From contig CM059584.1 of assembly GCA_030407085.1 (NCBI GenBank), positions 141,164,001 to 141,228,000 of the forward strand: a DNA stretch of 64,000 nt. The letters are read 5' to 3'. The notes beneath the pieces were generated by a model, which saw nothing but the letters and a program-made list of their open reading frames with translations, made no database searches and was not told where the DNA came from. Position 1 is the first letter of the stretch. Each line of letters opens with the position of its first letter. Source of the DNA: Trichopria drosophilae (taxonomy: Eukaryota; Arthropoda; Insecta; Hymenoptera; Diapriidae). Below are positions 37,101 through 52,100 of this stretch, piece after piece. The position numbers were made by a program, and so were the translations under genes.

Positions 37101-40100
37101 GAAAATCGATTCATGTGTTGATTAAACTTTTTAGGTTTTGACAAACATGAAAAGAGTCATTAAATTTTCAGCCAGTCAGTGTAATACAATTCCAGATTGT
37201 TGGCACGGTATTCACTGCTACAACAAGAAAATATGACGATGCAAATATTTCTTCGTGATGCAAAAAATTGTTCTTCGTGATAGGATTTTTATAAAACTAC
37301 TCTTTTTTTTTGTTGCATGTGAAATATTTTATCACAAAATTCGAATCAAATTCAGATATTAGTTTTACCATTTACACATCTAATTTTGTCGTTAGCTTCA
37401 AAAATTTTTTAAAATCTGACTTGCTTTTCTGCTTGACGAAAACTACCCTCCATATCTAAATTAACATCTACTCAAAAACTGGTCATCAAAGAGAACAATA
37501 GATATACCTTAATTTTTAAATTCAGCATTATAGAAAATTCATTAATTTAAACATTAAGGAACCAATATTTCTTCAGGCCACACACGAACCGCCGAAGTTG
37601 AAAACGACACTGAACACACCACCGAAGCAAGCCACAAATCCATTGCAGTTCGTTAAAGTTGGACCATGCTCACTTTACCGTTCGGCTCAGGAGCAGTTGG
37701 AAAAAGTTCAAGAAGTCAAAAAAATAAAACAGGAAATTCGAGATGATCCCGAGGACTGGCAATCGGTTGGTATAACTATCTAAACAGAAAAGAATAACCA
37801 TTTTTTTACTTATTTTTTACTGAACATTTTTATTTTGTCAAACATTTCCGTACTGGGCCGATTGTTAGACATTGCTGAGATTTAAGAATTCCAAACAATT
37901 TACATCCAAATTATTGAAAAGTAGCATTCAATTTTGATACTGAAATAGTTAAATCAATACCAACTTTTATCGTCAGTCCGTATCGACTTTATAAAAATGG
38001 TCAATATTGATCTGTTACATGGACCTAAGTTAGGTGAAAATGATTTTTCAGAATTTGGATAACTGGAAAAGCAGTAGGCGAAAACGACAAGAACACATAA
38101 TCGAAAGAGTTGTTGAGGTAAAGAAATTGGAGCTCGAGGAACACGATCGGCAGCGGAGGCGAAGTAAAACATTTTCCGAAATGATGGAAGAAAGAGGCAA
38201 CAGGGGTCGTAAACTTAGCATTAGCCTGGCAATGTATCACGAAGAAGATTCGAACGATTTAAGTGATCTCGGCATCGGAACCAGTAGCGGGAAAAGTTCT
38301 ATCAGCGGAGACACCCACGACGACACGCACAGTGTTCTCGTAAGTTTCATTATATGTGAATTTTAACATTTAATTAGACATATAACGTTTTTCGCAAATT
38401 ATTTTAGAGCGACAGAGACAGCGAAATTGATAAGAATCATTCAGACGTGGACAACGCTTGTACGGGTGAAAACGGCAACGATGTACCTGGGACGGAAAAA
38501 TCGGCGTTTGGTAATGGTTTCCACAAGAACCACAACCATCAAGAGTATGATTCCGCCACAACTGCGACCGCAAGTTCGCCTGAGCCTGAGGAATATACTT
38601 ACGAAGGCGCGATTCGAGGTTATGTATCACGTGTTTCTCAGAATATACCTCGGCGATCTGTGGTAGAACTTGATGCTAAGCTGGACAACGCAAAATCAAA
38701 TGCGAATGGCTCCTCTACAGACCTCAAAGAAGAAAAGCCCAGTTTGCCCGGAGTCAAAGTGGACATTCTAAAAAGGAGAGAAATGTTTGAAAAAGCTTCG
38801 CAGAAGAGTTTGGAGAACAAGAACAATAACAACAATAGGCTGGACTTGGCTAGCAGCAAATCGATAAAAGAACGGCTCTCATGCTTGGAGAAACAGAGGA
38901 ACGAAAGTTCTAACGTGGAAAAGAGTCCTAAGATCATGAATCGATTGTCGGGAGATATCAGTTCGATCAGGGAACGACTTTCGCACCTAGAAAAGCAATC
39001 TGCGGAAAGGGAGACCAAGTCCCATCGCGAGTTTAATGACGAGGAAACCGAAGATGTTGTAGTGCAACCTCTTCGTGAAAGACTTTCCACGTTAGAGAAA
39101 TACAGTAGCGACGACTCGTCTCCAACTATAAATCACGAGCCAAGGCGTAATGGAGAACTGACGGCGAAGACCATCAAAGATCGTCTCAGTGCTTTAGATT
39201 CCATACGATCTAGGGATCTGGAAAAACGATCGATCAACAAGCATAACTTCCGAGATCAAGAAAATCGTGCAGATGCTTCGACACCCAGCGAGAGGAGTTC
39301 CTCCCCTGACTCGGAATATCGGGCACCAAGATCGTCGTTCCACCGAAGTTTGGATTCCTTAGATGCTGATGCTTCTAGTGGTCCAGACACTTTCGAGCGT
39401 GTTCAAAGTTTGGAAGAACTGGACTACGTGAGACGCTATCCAGCTTCATCGTCGTCCGCGGAGATTCTAAACGATACTGACAGAGAAGACTCTGGGATTC
39501 ACACGGCCGATGTAAGCTGTTCGGTGAGTCAAGCTGATGAACCCATTGATGAAGAGATCGTTCAGCCCACCATAGTCACGGAGAAGCAAGGCGCGATTCA
39601 AGAGGAAAGTCCTACTGAGCAGGTTCTTCCGGTTGTGGAGAAAGTCGAGGAGAAGATTCCTCAAATTACAGCGATGATCCCGAGATCTCGTGAGGCAGGG
39701 CTGACAACTACGGTAAGTACCAAACAATGGATGACACCTGGGGAATGCTTTCTATCCTTTTCTCTTTCGGTTGTGGGATACTAAATGCTATGGTCACTTT
39801 GATTATTCCGCAGGGCACTGCTGACACACCTTCTTCCGGGGTATCCGCTAATAAATCTGAGCCGCAGACCTGCGTAGACACTAATCTTAACTCATATCTC
39901 TCTCGCTCGAACCGGCCCGTCGTTTATCAGAGTCCCAAAGTTCCTCCGCGAAGAACCCCGCCGGAAATCCCGAGTCCCAAAAGCCTTCAAAAACCTACCG
40001 ATCTTCCAATACCCTTGAAATCCATTGCACAACCGAACATTTCCTCAAAGATCCCCACGGAAACTACTCGAAGTCCCCTTGAACCTCAATCTAGTCCTCT

Positions 40101-43100
40101 GGCATCTCCCCGAACCGCTTCTAAAATTCCGACTCCTCTACCGCGGAAAAGCATAAACAAATCATCACCCACTGGATCATGTAGTCCATCATCCCCATCA
40201 TCACCAAAAACACCACCAAAGACCCGTGGACTCCTCAGCAAGATCTACATGCCCTCACCAACGGCACAGAGTCCCTCGAGTCCCGTCTCGAAACTTCCTG
40301 TACCCTCGCCAACTAGTCCGCGAACACCGGAAGCTAATTCTTCACCTTCTCAAAAACCTTATACCTTTCCCCCTGTGTCGGTAATGCAGAGCGAGAGACG
40401 AAGAACGGTGGTGGAGTTGTGCGAAAAGGTGGTGGTACCTCAGGGCGAGGCTCCGACGACGTCGACGGTCACTCCGTTCATCACCGTCGAAAGCCTCGGT
40501 GATAACGGCAACTTTGACGAGGTTAGAACCGACGGTCAGAGAACTGCATTGAAAAAGTTTTAAGTCTGTCGTCCGAGTACATTTATCCTATCTTCCGAAA
40601 ATGCGTTCTCCCACTGCCTTGAAAACGACTAATGAAAAAGAGGTTAGCGGGTGTACGATGATCTGGTCTTGACGGAAACTCGACATTTTTTCAAAGCATT
40701 TTATTGTTGACTGAGACACAAAATGCATTTTTGTGATAATTTCGTTCTTGGTTGGTTTTGTTTACTACCGTTGAATTCGGAGGTTAGATTAACACTTTTT
40801 AAATGGCGTCACCAGCCTGATATGATTTTATGATTTGACAGAGTTCCTATGATTTCCAAAATCTTATGAAACGTAATCCAGTGGAAAAACCAAGTTTCGA
40901 AATATATTTAGATGTACAAAATGTCTATCTTCCGTTTGGACCAAAAAATGCGACTCGTTGTACATAAATGTTATCACGGATTATTTAGTTATTTATTTAT
41001 CGTTTACGGCATAAATTTCGAAAGAAATTTCGACTTCTCAAACTGGTGTGAACTTCATCCTTCATTCAAAATGTGTTGATAGAAAATAATTTTCAAATTA
41101 TTAATTTCTTCCGTTCTAAATCCAAGAAAATACAAAAAACGTTTGTAGACGAGATAAAGAGAACATTGAAGGGAAAATCGATTTAATTGTTTGTAATTGT
41201 ATTTCAAACATTAAATTTTAATTTTTAATAATTACACATTTTGAAAGAAATCATTTGCGCCTTTTTGTGGTACACCAATGGACTGTGAATAAATTCTATT
41301 ATTCCGGAATTTATTTCTATTTAGAGTAAAAAAGTAATGAAAATATTTCCAAAATAAATTTTCAAAATAACGTATTAAGTGTAAAAATTTGTTCTTTAAC
41401 AAATTGATTATTAAAATTCAATTGGAGAACGGCGCAAAATGTATAGTCGTTTAATGGTAAGAAAAGTATTGTAGTATTAGAAAGTTAACCAGAAACGAAC
41501 CAACTTGTTCGATGTTTTCGATTTCCAGTTAATGGAAAGAATTTACGAAAATGTGTCGAGAGCAATTGCGCAGGTTGGATAAGCATCGAATTTTTTTGTC
41601 GACCGAAAATATTAGGAGATTCCTCCCGGTGTTTACGTACCAACAATGCCTAACGTAACTTATTGTGATATATTTAAGAATATTGCGCACTTTAATGTAA
41701 CTTATTTATTGAAGAGTAGAATGGAAGATATGCGAAGTTAGACTAGATTAGTAGGTTAAACGTGTAAACGTCTGGCGTTCCGTCGCGAGATTGTAGGAGG
41801 ATCATCCAGAATGAAAAATGAGGAAAATATAATTCGTTTTTGGGCAGCTACCTGGAACTTTTACATTTTTTCGCCTGAATCATTGCATGACGGGGAAACG
41901 ATAACATTTTTTCAAAGCATTTTAACCTTGATTTTATTCTCGATTTTTGGATTTTGTAGAGGAAAATATCACCAATTTATTTCAGTTTCAAATAATTGTT
42001 CTTTTTAACCGCATAAGTACTTCAGGTTTTTTTATGCATCCTATTAACTCGATAAAGAAGATTTTAAACTAAACAATTTTAATAATTCGTCGATATTAAA
42101 TGCATAATTTTATAAATAAAAACAATTTTGTAAAATTTGAAAATATTTACAATTTTAAATGGTAACTTTTGAAATTAAATAATATTCAACAGATAAAATT
42201 GAAAGTCATAATAGTGACTATTCTTCATGTCTAAATCTTCAGATATTTTAGGTTATGTACTCGAAATTTTCGCTTTTCTTCTAAATTTTGAGGTTATGTA
42301 TAAGAGTTAACACTTTTTTATGTACTTTATGATCGATCATTTTATGTTATGAAATTTATTAATTTTTAATTCGATATCTTAGCAATGACAAAAATATAAC
42401 ATAAAAAATTCATATTCCTATTTAGTGACTTCAGAAACGCTTAAGTAAACATTTTCAAAAGGAGTTACCAAATAAAAAGACTTGTGATTTGACGTGGTTT
42501 TGGTAAATCTCCATAATGTGATAAATGCGTAAATAGTAGCGCATCGATTAAAACGATGTACCAAAATATAAAAATCTGCAGCCATCTAACATAAGAAGTA
42601 GTTCAAGTCACATTAAGAAAAATGGTGTGGTAAAATTTTCTCATAGACCCCTAAAATCTAATTTTATGACAAAACAATCGTTTTATAATTAATGTTTGGA
42701 GAAAAAATCTCCAAGATGGAATAATATAAAAAAATTGTCATCAAAATTGAAAGAAAAAAAAAATATTTTCAACTGCAGTCTCGTTAGTTTTCATTTAATC
42801 AAAATGAGGTGTGGACAGTCAAAAAGATATGCTTTTCAGCTTTCAAATGAAGAAAAATGATAGTAAATAAACAAAAATTAGCAGTTCCTTCCTATATTTA
42901 ACCTCAAATAGAAAAAAAAACGAGTAGATTTTTCGATGAGAAAATTTTTCGAATAGATAACCTCTATATCGTAGAATTTTGTGATTTATAGTTGACATCA
43001 TTTGTTCGGTCATTAACTTGTCTCATAAATAATAACGACTTTCATAATAACTACTTAATAGTTAGTTAGAGTTAGAGTTAATAATATGTCATTTTTTACA

Positions 43101-46100
43101 ATAATGTTTACTATGCCTCATAGAGCAAACGACACTTTTTGTTTTCACAGAAAAAATGTAGATTTTTGTACTCGTGTATATTAAACATACTATTGTACAA
43201 TATATTTTAACATTAATTTGGTAGTCGTTTAAATTACTCATAGAAAACTGGAAAATACATACAAAATTATTATTGAATACTATAGATTAAATACTCGATG
43301 CTGATAGTAGAAGACTAAAAATTTTATAATATTACAATGTGATTTTGAGGTAATAATATAAATTCTGAAAAAAACATTAAGAAATTTAAGATGGAGGCTG
43401 CAATATGATGAACTTCAAGCAAGAAATGTTCAGAATAAAATACAAGATCTCAAAAAAAGTCGACGTGCATTTTGAATTAAATTTTAAACAACAAAACTCG
43501 CTTCTTACTTTTTTTTTACTGCAAATTATTAAATGGCTAAATATACTCTATTTACAAAGCGTTTTTGTTATTGTAACCATCTAATAATCACATTCACAAC
43601 AATTCTATTACGTTGCATTCAATTACTATCGTGAAGTATATTGCAGTAACTTCAGTTAACAATTAAACAATTTGTTTTAAATTTTAATGTTTTACTAATA
43701 CGGGTATACGGGTAATATAATAACTAGAACAGCTTTCGATTCTTAGACTAAAAAATGTATAAATCAGTGGAAATTCGTTATAATGTCTACTATTTTTATT
43801 GTACATAGCAGAATTGACTAGTGAAGCCTATTGATATATGTCCTTCTTGTTAGAAGTTGTAAAAGTTACGCATTTCCAAGAATAGGAACTTTATGCTAAA
43901 CTTCGCTAGAGTCGTTAAGTTCTAAAGTACTATTGAAATTATGAATAGTTACCATTGTCTACTATTAAATGTCTGAATTTACAGTGTACAAGTACCTGCA
44001 GTTTTGATTTTTTCAACGCTCTATAGTTGTCCGTAGAGAAGGTAATAGCGTCTACTTAAATTGGAAATTAATATTTACTCTTGATGCTCATAACAGTTAC
44101 GATTTACATACAGTAGTCCTTCCCTTATTCTAATTTGTCCAGTCAGGCAAGATGGCGGCCTTCTTCCCTTATTCTAATTTTCCCCTCTCCCCCACTACTT
44201 AGATTTGTAGTCTCACTTTTGTCTCTTTTACTTTTGTTGCGCATGCGCCGTTATTTTTATTTAGAAAATCCACACGTCTACACACGTCAGTGGGGAGAAC
44301 GCGTGAGGGGAAATATTAGAATAGGAGAAGAGAAAAAATTAGAATAAGGGAAGACATTAGAATAAGGGAGATTAGAATAAGGGAAGGACCACTGTACTAC
44401 TTTTCTTAGCAGCACATATGACATATAACTGCGCATGCTCTGCGAAAGAGAAAGAGAGATGAAAAGCGAGACAGCAAACGTTTAGTTGGACAATTTGTCC
44501 AGTCATCCAAGATGGCGACATTCTTCCCTTATTCTAATTTTCCCCTCTCCCCCACTACTTCGATTTGCTGTCTCACTTTTGTCTCTTTTTCTTTTGTTGC
44601 ACATGCGCCGTTATTTGTATTTAGAAAATCCACATGTCAGTGGGGAGAATGCGTGAGGGGAAATGTTAGAATAGGAGGAGAGAAAAAATTAGAATAAAGG
44701 AAGGACCACTGTATTTAGAAAATCCACACGTCAACACACGTCAGTAGGGAGAACGCGTGAGGAGAAATATTAGAATAGGAGAAGAGAAAAAATTCGAATA
44801 AGGGAAGACATTAGAATAAGGGAAATTAGAATAGGGAAAGGACTACTGTACTTCAAATGGATTTCGAATAGTTACTTTTCGAATGAGACTTAAATGTTTA
44901 GTCTTTTCAAATTAATACTTTGGTTTTCAGAGAAATAAAATGAAAATTGTTGCTTCTACAAAAATGGCGAATCAAATAGTAATTTTTTTTTCATTTCACT
45001 ACTTTAGGTGATAAATTTAGATCAAACTAAAAATTATAGAAATGTTTTGAACGTTTACTTTTACTTTAGGGATTTTTTAAATGTTAGTAGAAATGTTAAA
45101 AACATAAAGTCATTTGTAAGATATCAATCTTGAATAATAGCGAGAGTGTAACATTATTTACCTACATTTGATTTTATTTAATATTGCAAAGCACAATTTA
45201 ATTCCTATGTTGAAGTACATTATTATCTTTAATTGCAATTTTATTTGAAATACATACTTTCTACAACTACTGAAGTTTCGATTAGTAAATTTAGTATTAA
45301 CTAGATTTAAATATGTTAAAATCTCGCTATTATTCTAGATTGATATCTTACAAATGACTTTATGTTTTTTACATTTCTACTAACATTTAAAAAATCCCTA
45401 AAGTAAAAGTAAACGTTCAAAACATTTCTACAATTTTTAGTTTGATCTAAATTTATCGCCTAAAGTAGTGAAATGAAAAAAAAAATTACTATTTGATTCG
45501 CCATTTTTGTAGAAGCAACAATTTTCATTTTATTTCTCTGAAAACCAAAGTATTAATTTGATAAGACTAAACATTTAAGTCTCATTCGAAAAGTAACTAT
45601 TCGAAATCCATTTGAAGTACAGTAGTCCTTTCCCTATTCTAATTTCCCTTATTCTAATGTCTTCCCTTATTCTAATTTTTTCTCTTCTCCTATTCTAATA
45701 TTTCTCCTCACGCGTTCTCCCTACTGACGTGTGTTGACGTGTGGATTTTCTAAATACAGTGGTCCTTCCTTTATTCTAATTTTTTCTCTCCTCCTATTCT
45801 AACATAACATTCTTATTTACCATGTTAAAGGTATAAGGAAAATTGACAGTGTAACAAAAAAATGGACAAATTTCTACCAGTGTAACAGTGTTACCAAAAA
45901 GAATTTTTTGTCATTAAATAACATTCAAATTATTTTTCATAATTAAAAACTTAATCATTTCTTCAACACTTTAGTGAAAATTAAAATGTTATAAAATTAC
46001 GTATTCTTATTAAAATGAATAATTGCAATAGGGGTACTTAGTTAGTCCTTATAATATAACCTTTCTTACCAAACAGGTCTATTCATTATATTAGTAAAAA

Positions 46101-49100
46101 TGGCAGACACTAATTATTTATGCTATTTTTAATTAGAAACAGAGTTCTTTCTAATTTATATGAGTATTTTTTCAATCTGAATGAACTATTATGAAAGTTA
46201 AAATGAATTTCACTCTCTAAACTTGAATTAATTAAAAACGTCTAATTACAAAATGCAAGTAGGTTACTAATTCAATTAGTAATTATATTTACCAATTAAT
46301 AATGAATATCTACTAATGTATTACTAATTCTTAAAACTACGAAACTAAAATGTTCTATTTCTACTTGGAGATTAGCAGAATTTGATTGGTAAATTAGTAG
46401 GTTTTTACTACTTTGTAGCAAAATAATGACTAGTTGATAATAACCCAGTCTTCATGATAGATTAGTAGTTTTTTGCTAAACTTGTTTAAAATCATTTCTG
46501 TATATAAACTTTTTGAGCATGCAAAAAATAACCGTTTAAAATATATTTAAAAAAGAATAATAATATCAACGTAATAAATAAATATAAAATATTTTATAAT
46601 TAAATTTAACTCTTCATAGTCTACTAAATTTCGTCATAATCATTTTTAAATAAATTGAATATAATTCCGGTTTTCGACAATGACACCATTTACCATTTTT
46701 TTTTTTAAATTAATGCACAATCATCAACATTTACTTCATTGATCCTGGTTTTTAAATTTACGTTATTATTTGGGATTCAAAGCTGCATCAAATGACGTCT
46801 AACGTATTTCGTCAAGATCTTAAGTCTAAGTAATTACTCTTATGAGGTAAGGGATTTTTGTTATAGTCATGAAATCCTTGTTAACGTGTTTGCTCTTTTT
46901 CCATGTTCGTGTTCTGCTTTTATGTTATATGCATGCGATTGAAAATCGATGTTGAATCTCTTCTTTTTCTAAGTATCGTCAAGAAAAACAATGCTTTTAT
47001 TTAGAATTCTATAAACATTAAGATATGTTGTAAAAAATATTTTTTGAAATTAAGAAATAACAGGTTGGGTTGCCTAGAAAACAGCCATGAAAATTTTTGT
47101 TTGACAAACCATGATGACTTTTTCTTACTTGCTTCGACCAAAGTTAAATTCTGAATACTTGGTAGTTAAAATTTATCTTAATGTAAACTTTTCGTGGCCT
47201 TCGCACCATTTTCATTAGAATGATTAGAAACTTAGAACCGAAGGATGATGTCGCACTATGCACGCTCATTTATTTGCCAAAAGGTTTTCGATGACGAATG
47301 CTACTGTCGTAAATTATATCATGATAAGACTTCCAAGTTGATTTGGTGCTTGTCTAATAATGATGATTAAACATCGAAATCAGTACCGTCGCACTTATCG
47401 TTGACTAGTGAGGTAGCACTGCAAATATTACGCCATTTTGTACTACAGGATACGTCATTAGATAATTTTATATCTTACCACCACTCCTAATGGCAGAAAA
47501 TGAAAGCCGCTTTTGAAAATTTAGTGTTAGCGAGACCTTTTTAGTTGAGTTTCTAAACTTGTGATTGTGATCGGGGAACGCTATTAAGTTGACGGTTTTA
47601 TAAATTCCAAAATTTGATAAATATAAAAGAAACTGCAAGAATTATCTTCTGGCTGTCATAAAGGTATCGTATACTTATTTTAATGGATTGAAGAGATAAG
47701 TTGATATTAATTTTCTCTTGGTATTTATTATTATTATATCCATTTTTTGGTATACTTGTTGATTCTTTATATTTTAAGTTAATCAAAACCCGATTGCTAA
47801 TTGATACACAAAGATTCAATGGTGATTAATGAGCAATTAAATTAAATATTTTTTTAATAATCAATATGATTTAATTCTCAGTAGTAGGATATTATCCGTA
47901 TAATAATATCCTATAAGTATAGTAGGATACTTAAAGAATACTTATTAGTAAGAACTACCTTCGTAAGAAGTTCATAACTAATAAATTAGAAATGCAATCA
48001 GTGCAGCGTTTATTTAATTATATGAGGTACGAGATTTCATAATGATTTCTTAATGAAATACAATTATCTTAATGATTTTTTAAAAATTGGTGCTATAATA
48101 AAAATGTCATATTATGTAGAAACCTGAACATAGTTATTAAAGTTCCATTTTTTACTAAATAAGTAACAATGTGATCAATAAATGTATCACCTCAAGATGA
48201 ATTATGAAGGACATTTTTTTTAATCAATTGAGTTTTACAAAGCTAATTGTATATTACTAAATTATAAGTTGGATTATCAATGTCAATTAACAAATAGTAA
48301 GTAATATAGTTTTGAAGGTTATGTGACAATAATTAATATACATTTCGCGATTTTTTAATAATTATAATATTAAAATGTTGACTTCCTCGAAGTAGAATTT
48401 TTAAAAATGTTCTAGAATTGTAAAGTTGTAACGAATTAATCTTGAATTTCTTCAATTACTTAAATCATGTATTTTTATATTTCTTTTAATTTTTAAGTAG
48501 AATTTTTAAAAATGTTGTAGAATTGACGTAAAGTTGCAATGAATTAATCTTTAATTTCTTTAATTACTTAAATCATATATTTCTTTATTTCTTTTAATTT
48601 TTCTGGGTGCAATAAGGAATATTAACCCATTAACGTCACTTTTCCCGACTCAATTTCAATAGACAATTTCGTATAAAAATCGAAGTTAAAAAAAATTGAA
48701 AGGTACGTATCCTACTATTTTCGAGGTTGCGTTGTTTAATGGCGAGGTCCATATTTGTCTGAAATTATAATTTATATATAATTTTGTCAAAAATAATTAA
48801 AAAGTACGACTTTTTTCTAGGCTATTTTTTTTTAATACTTAAGTTTTCTCCTGGATCTCGGACTTAAAACGATCTAAAATGTATCATAATCGTGGACGCG
48901 ATGTCCAAACTTAATATAAATACGGTCAGTAGCGTAAAAAAATGTTTTGTTACAACAAAATGGCGGCCAGAATGAGACATTTCGTTTTTAAACTTTTTGT
49001 TTGTAAACTATAGACTTTAGAGTAATTTTTCTTGGAATAAAAATGTCTTAAAATTGGTCAAAGACTATCCTTAAATTTTTTGTCAGGCTTAATTGTTACA

Positions 49101-52100
49101 ATTTTTGATTTTTAAAATTTTGAAAAATTAAAATTTTAAAACACTTCATCAAAAAAATCTGAAAAATTGTGAGAATATTCTTAAACTAATTCTAAAACAT
49201 TTTTGTTCCGAGAAAATTTCCTCTAAAATGTAGTTTTCGACAAAAAAATTGTGTTATTACTATAGGTAAATTCATTTGTCTTGAAACCTAGAAAACCGTA
49301 ATAATTTTTTTCTTTGAGAAGCACAGATTTTAGGGAAAATTTCCTTAGAAGAAAAATGTCTTAAAATTAGTTTAAGAATACTCGCAAATTTTTCTAGGCT
49401 TTTTGGGTGACGCTTTCCAAAATTTTAATTTTTCAAATTTTCCAAAAAATCAAGAATTTTCTCAATGCAGTCTGAAAAAATTTGAAAATATTCTTTGGCC
49501 AATTTTAACACATTTTTATTCTGGGAGAAATTTATCTAAAGTCAATAGTTTTCGAGAAAATAATTTGGCACATGTAAAAACGAAATGTGTCATTGCGGCC
49601 GCCATTTTGTTGTATCAAACAATTTTTTGCTCTACTGACCGTATTTATTTTAAATTTAGACTTCGCGTTCACGATTCTTATACATTTTAGAGCATTTTAG
49701 GTCCTAGATCCAGGAGAAAACTTGAGTATTAAAAAAAATAGCCTTGAAAAAAGTCGTATTTTTTAATTGTTTATGACAAAATTATATATAAATTATAATT
49801 TCAGATAAATATGGACCTCGCCATTGAAAAAAGCAACCTCGAAAATAGTAGGATACGTACCTTTCAATTTTTTTTAACTTCGATTTTTATACGAAATTGT
49901 CTATTGAAATTGAGTCGGGAAAAGTGTCCATTATTTTATATAATGGATTAATATTCCTTATTGCACCCAGAAAAATTAAAAGAAATAAAAAAATATATGA
50001 TTTAAGTAATTAAAGAAATTAAAGATTAATTCATTGCAACTTTACGTCAATTTTACAACATTTTTAAAAATTCTACTTAAAAATTAAAAGAAATATAAAA
50101 ATACATGATTTAAGTAATTGAAGAAATTAAAGATTAATTCGTTACAACTTTACAATTCTAGAACATTTTTAAAAATTCTACTTCGAGGAAGTCAACATTT
50201 TAATATTATAATTTAACGTTAATGGATTAAAGTGAACAATATAAAGTGGTAAAACTTTGTTTACTTTTTAATGCTTTTATAAGTTGAATCACTATTATTT
50301 GTTCATAGCTAGATAAATTCATTTTATCTTTTAATACAGAAACTAACGATTCACTATATTACAGTTTTTCCTTTTTTTTTTTATATTAAATGTTATACCA
50401 TACCATTATGACTTATGATTATAGATTTTTCTTAGCCATAGAAAAATTATGATTAGTAGTAAATTAATAATTATCAGATAAAAATATAATATTATTCAAA
50501 ATGCATTTATTATTGTTAAATAAAATAAATGTTACTTAATTCAAATTTAGTAAATTGAAAAAATGACACTTCTATTTCTTAAATGCTTAAATAAAATTAA
50601 AAAAATATATATATAATAAGAATAAAAATCCAAACCTTAAAAATGTAGCATGCAGTATTTTGTTTGCATACGGTTCAAATTATTTTTAAACATTTTAATA
50701 TTTATTACACACATACAAAAAAATATGAGGAAATTAACCTGCTCACATTTATTGTTATCACAATATTGGAATGTGAAATATTTTAATGACCAAGCAAGTT
50801 CAGGCAGAAATTCACGTCGCAAAAATAATTCGCAATGAGATAAGACAATACGAGATTCTATTTTGATTTGATTGTCATCGCGATAAGTTAATCAGTGTGA
50901 TGCAATTTTATTTGAACCTTATCGCATCCCAGTCTGTACGTGTAGTGATTGTTTACGACATGTTTGCGACTTATTGCAAATTAAACAATTTGTGTCTTAA
51001 AGTGTGCAGAATGTGGTGTATTTTTTGTGTATTTCTCTGATCAGAATGTGCCGTTGTTTTAATAGTTTAATAACAATGAAAACTATTACTTGATCCACAC
51101 AGAATTCGTAATTAATTTATAATAGTAAAAATGACAATACATTGTCCATAACTTTGAAAATGTTGAATAATTTGTTTAATAAATATTGTTGGGTGTTTAA
51201 ACATAAAATGAAATCAAATAAATTATACGAACAAATTTGAACTGGACTTTTTTGTACTGGAATCATTTTAAGTATGTAAAGTGGCATTTTACGCCCTAGT
51301 AACATAATATACTTTTTCCGATTAATTGTATAAAAAGTTTGTGACCATCAGCGTCGAATAATCTGTAATGCCTAAACAGCTTTATTGCATTCAATTTTTG
51401 GGCTACTTTACTAACTGCACTTTATTTCTGCGTTACTAACCTATTTGTTGCATGAATTTAATAATAAAATAAACTCCCCGTTTGAAATCTATAGAAACAG
51501 TACGATGAAGAGAAATTTAATATAAATCTATTTATAAGATATGTGTATAATATTAAGAATGAAAATTAATTTATTGATTTTTAACAAGGAGTTATAAATA
51601 ATTGCATGCAATTCCAGAATGTCTTGCCTATTGTACATCCGGCACCAAAAACATATTATAATATCGTAATTCCGAGAGTATCCGAATGCCTGTCGTAAAC
51701 CAGGCTAACGTTTTAAAATGTAACTGTGATTTTAAAGTTCGGTCAAATCATTCAGTCGAAACGATAAAATTGTTACTTAGAATTCGACATAGATTGTATT
51801 CCTGCCTGATTTTTAAATTCGAAGTATTTATTATAAAAATGTATGGCAGTAGTGACAGAAATTTTTTTCGAAAATTAACGAGAGCAATTTAATTATTTAA
51901 ATAACGTAAGGAACTCTGCATGAGCTATTGAAAAGAGAACATTTTTTTAAACAGTTTATTTTTATATCAATAATTTTTTGCGCTTGACGTATCGTTGATT
52001 TTTATTGTATTTATGTACGTTGCATTATGTCGTTACATTCGAAATCACAAGCTTTGTGGAAATGCAGTTTAATTCATCAACAATGCTAAAGTCGGGATTG

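Noticed and set aside
38954..39090. Minus-strand serine-rich frame opposite exon 4 (38638-39090)
   Set aside because: Antisense shadow of the Glu/Arg/Ser codons of smash exon 4, which has matching phases and family motifs.
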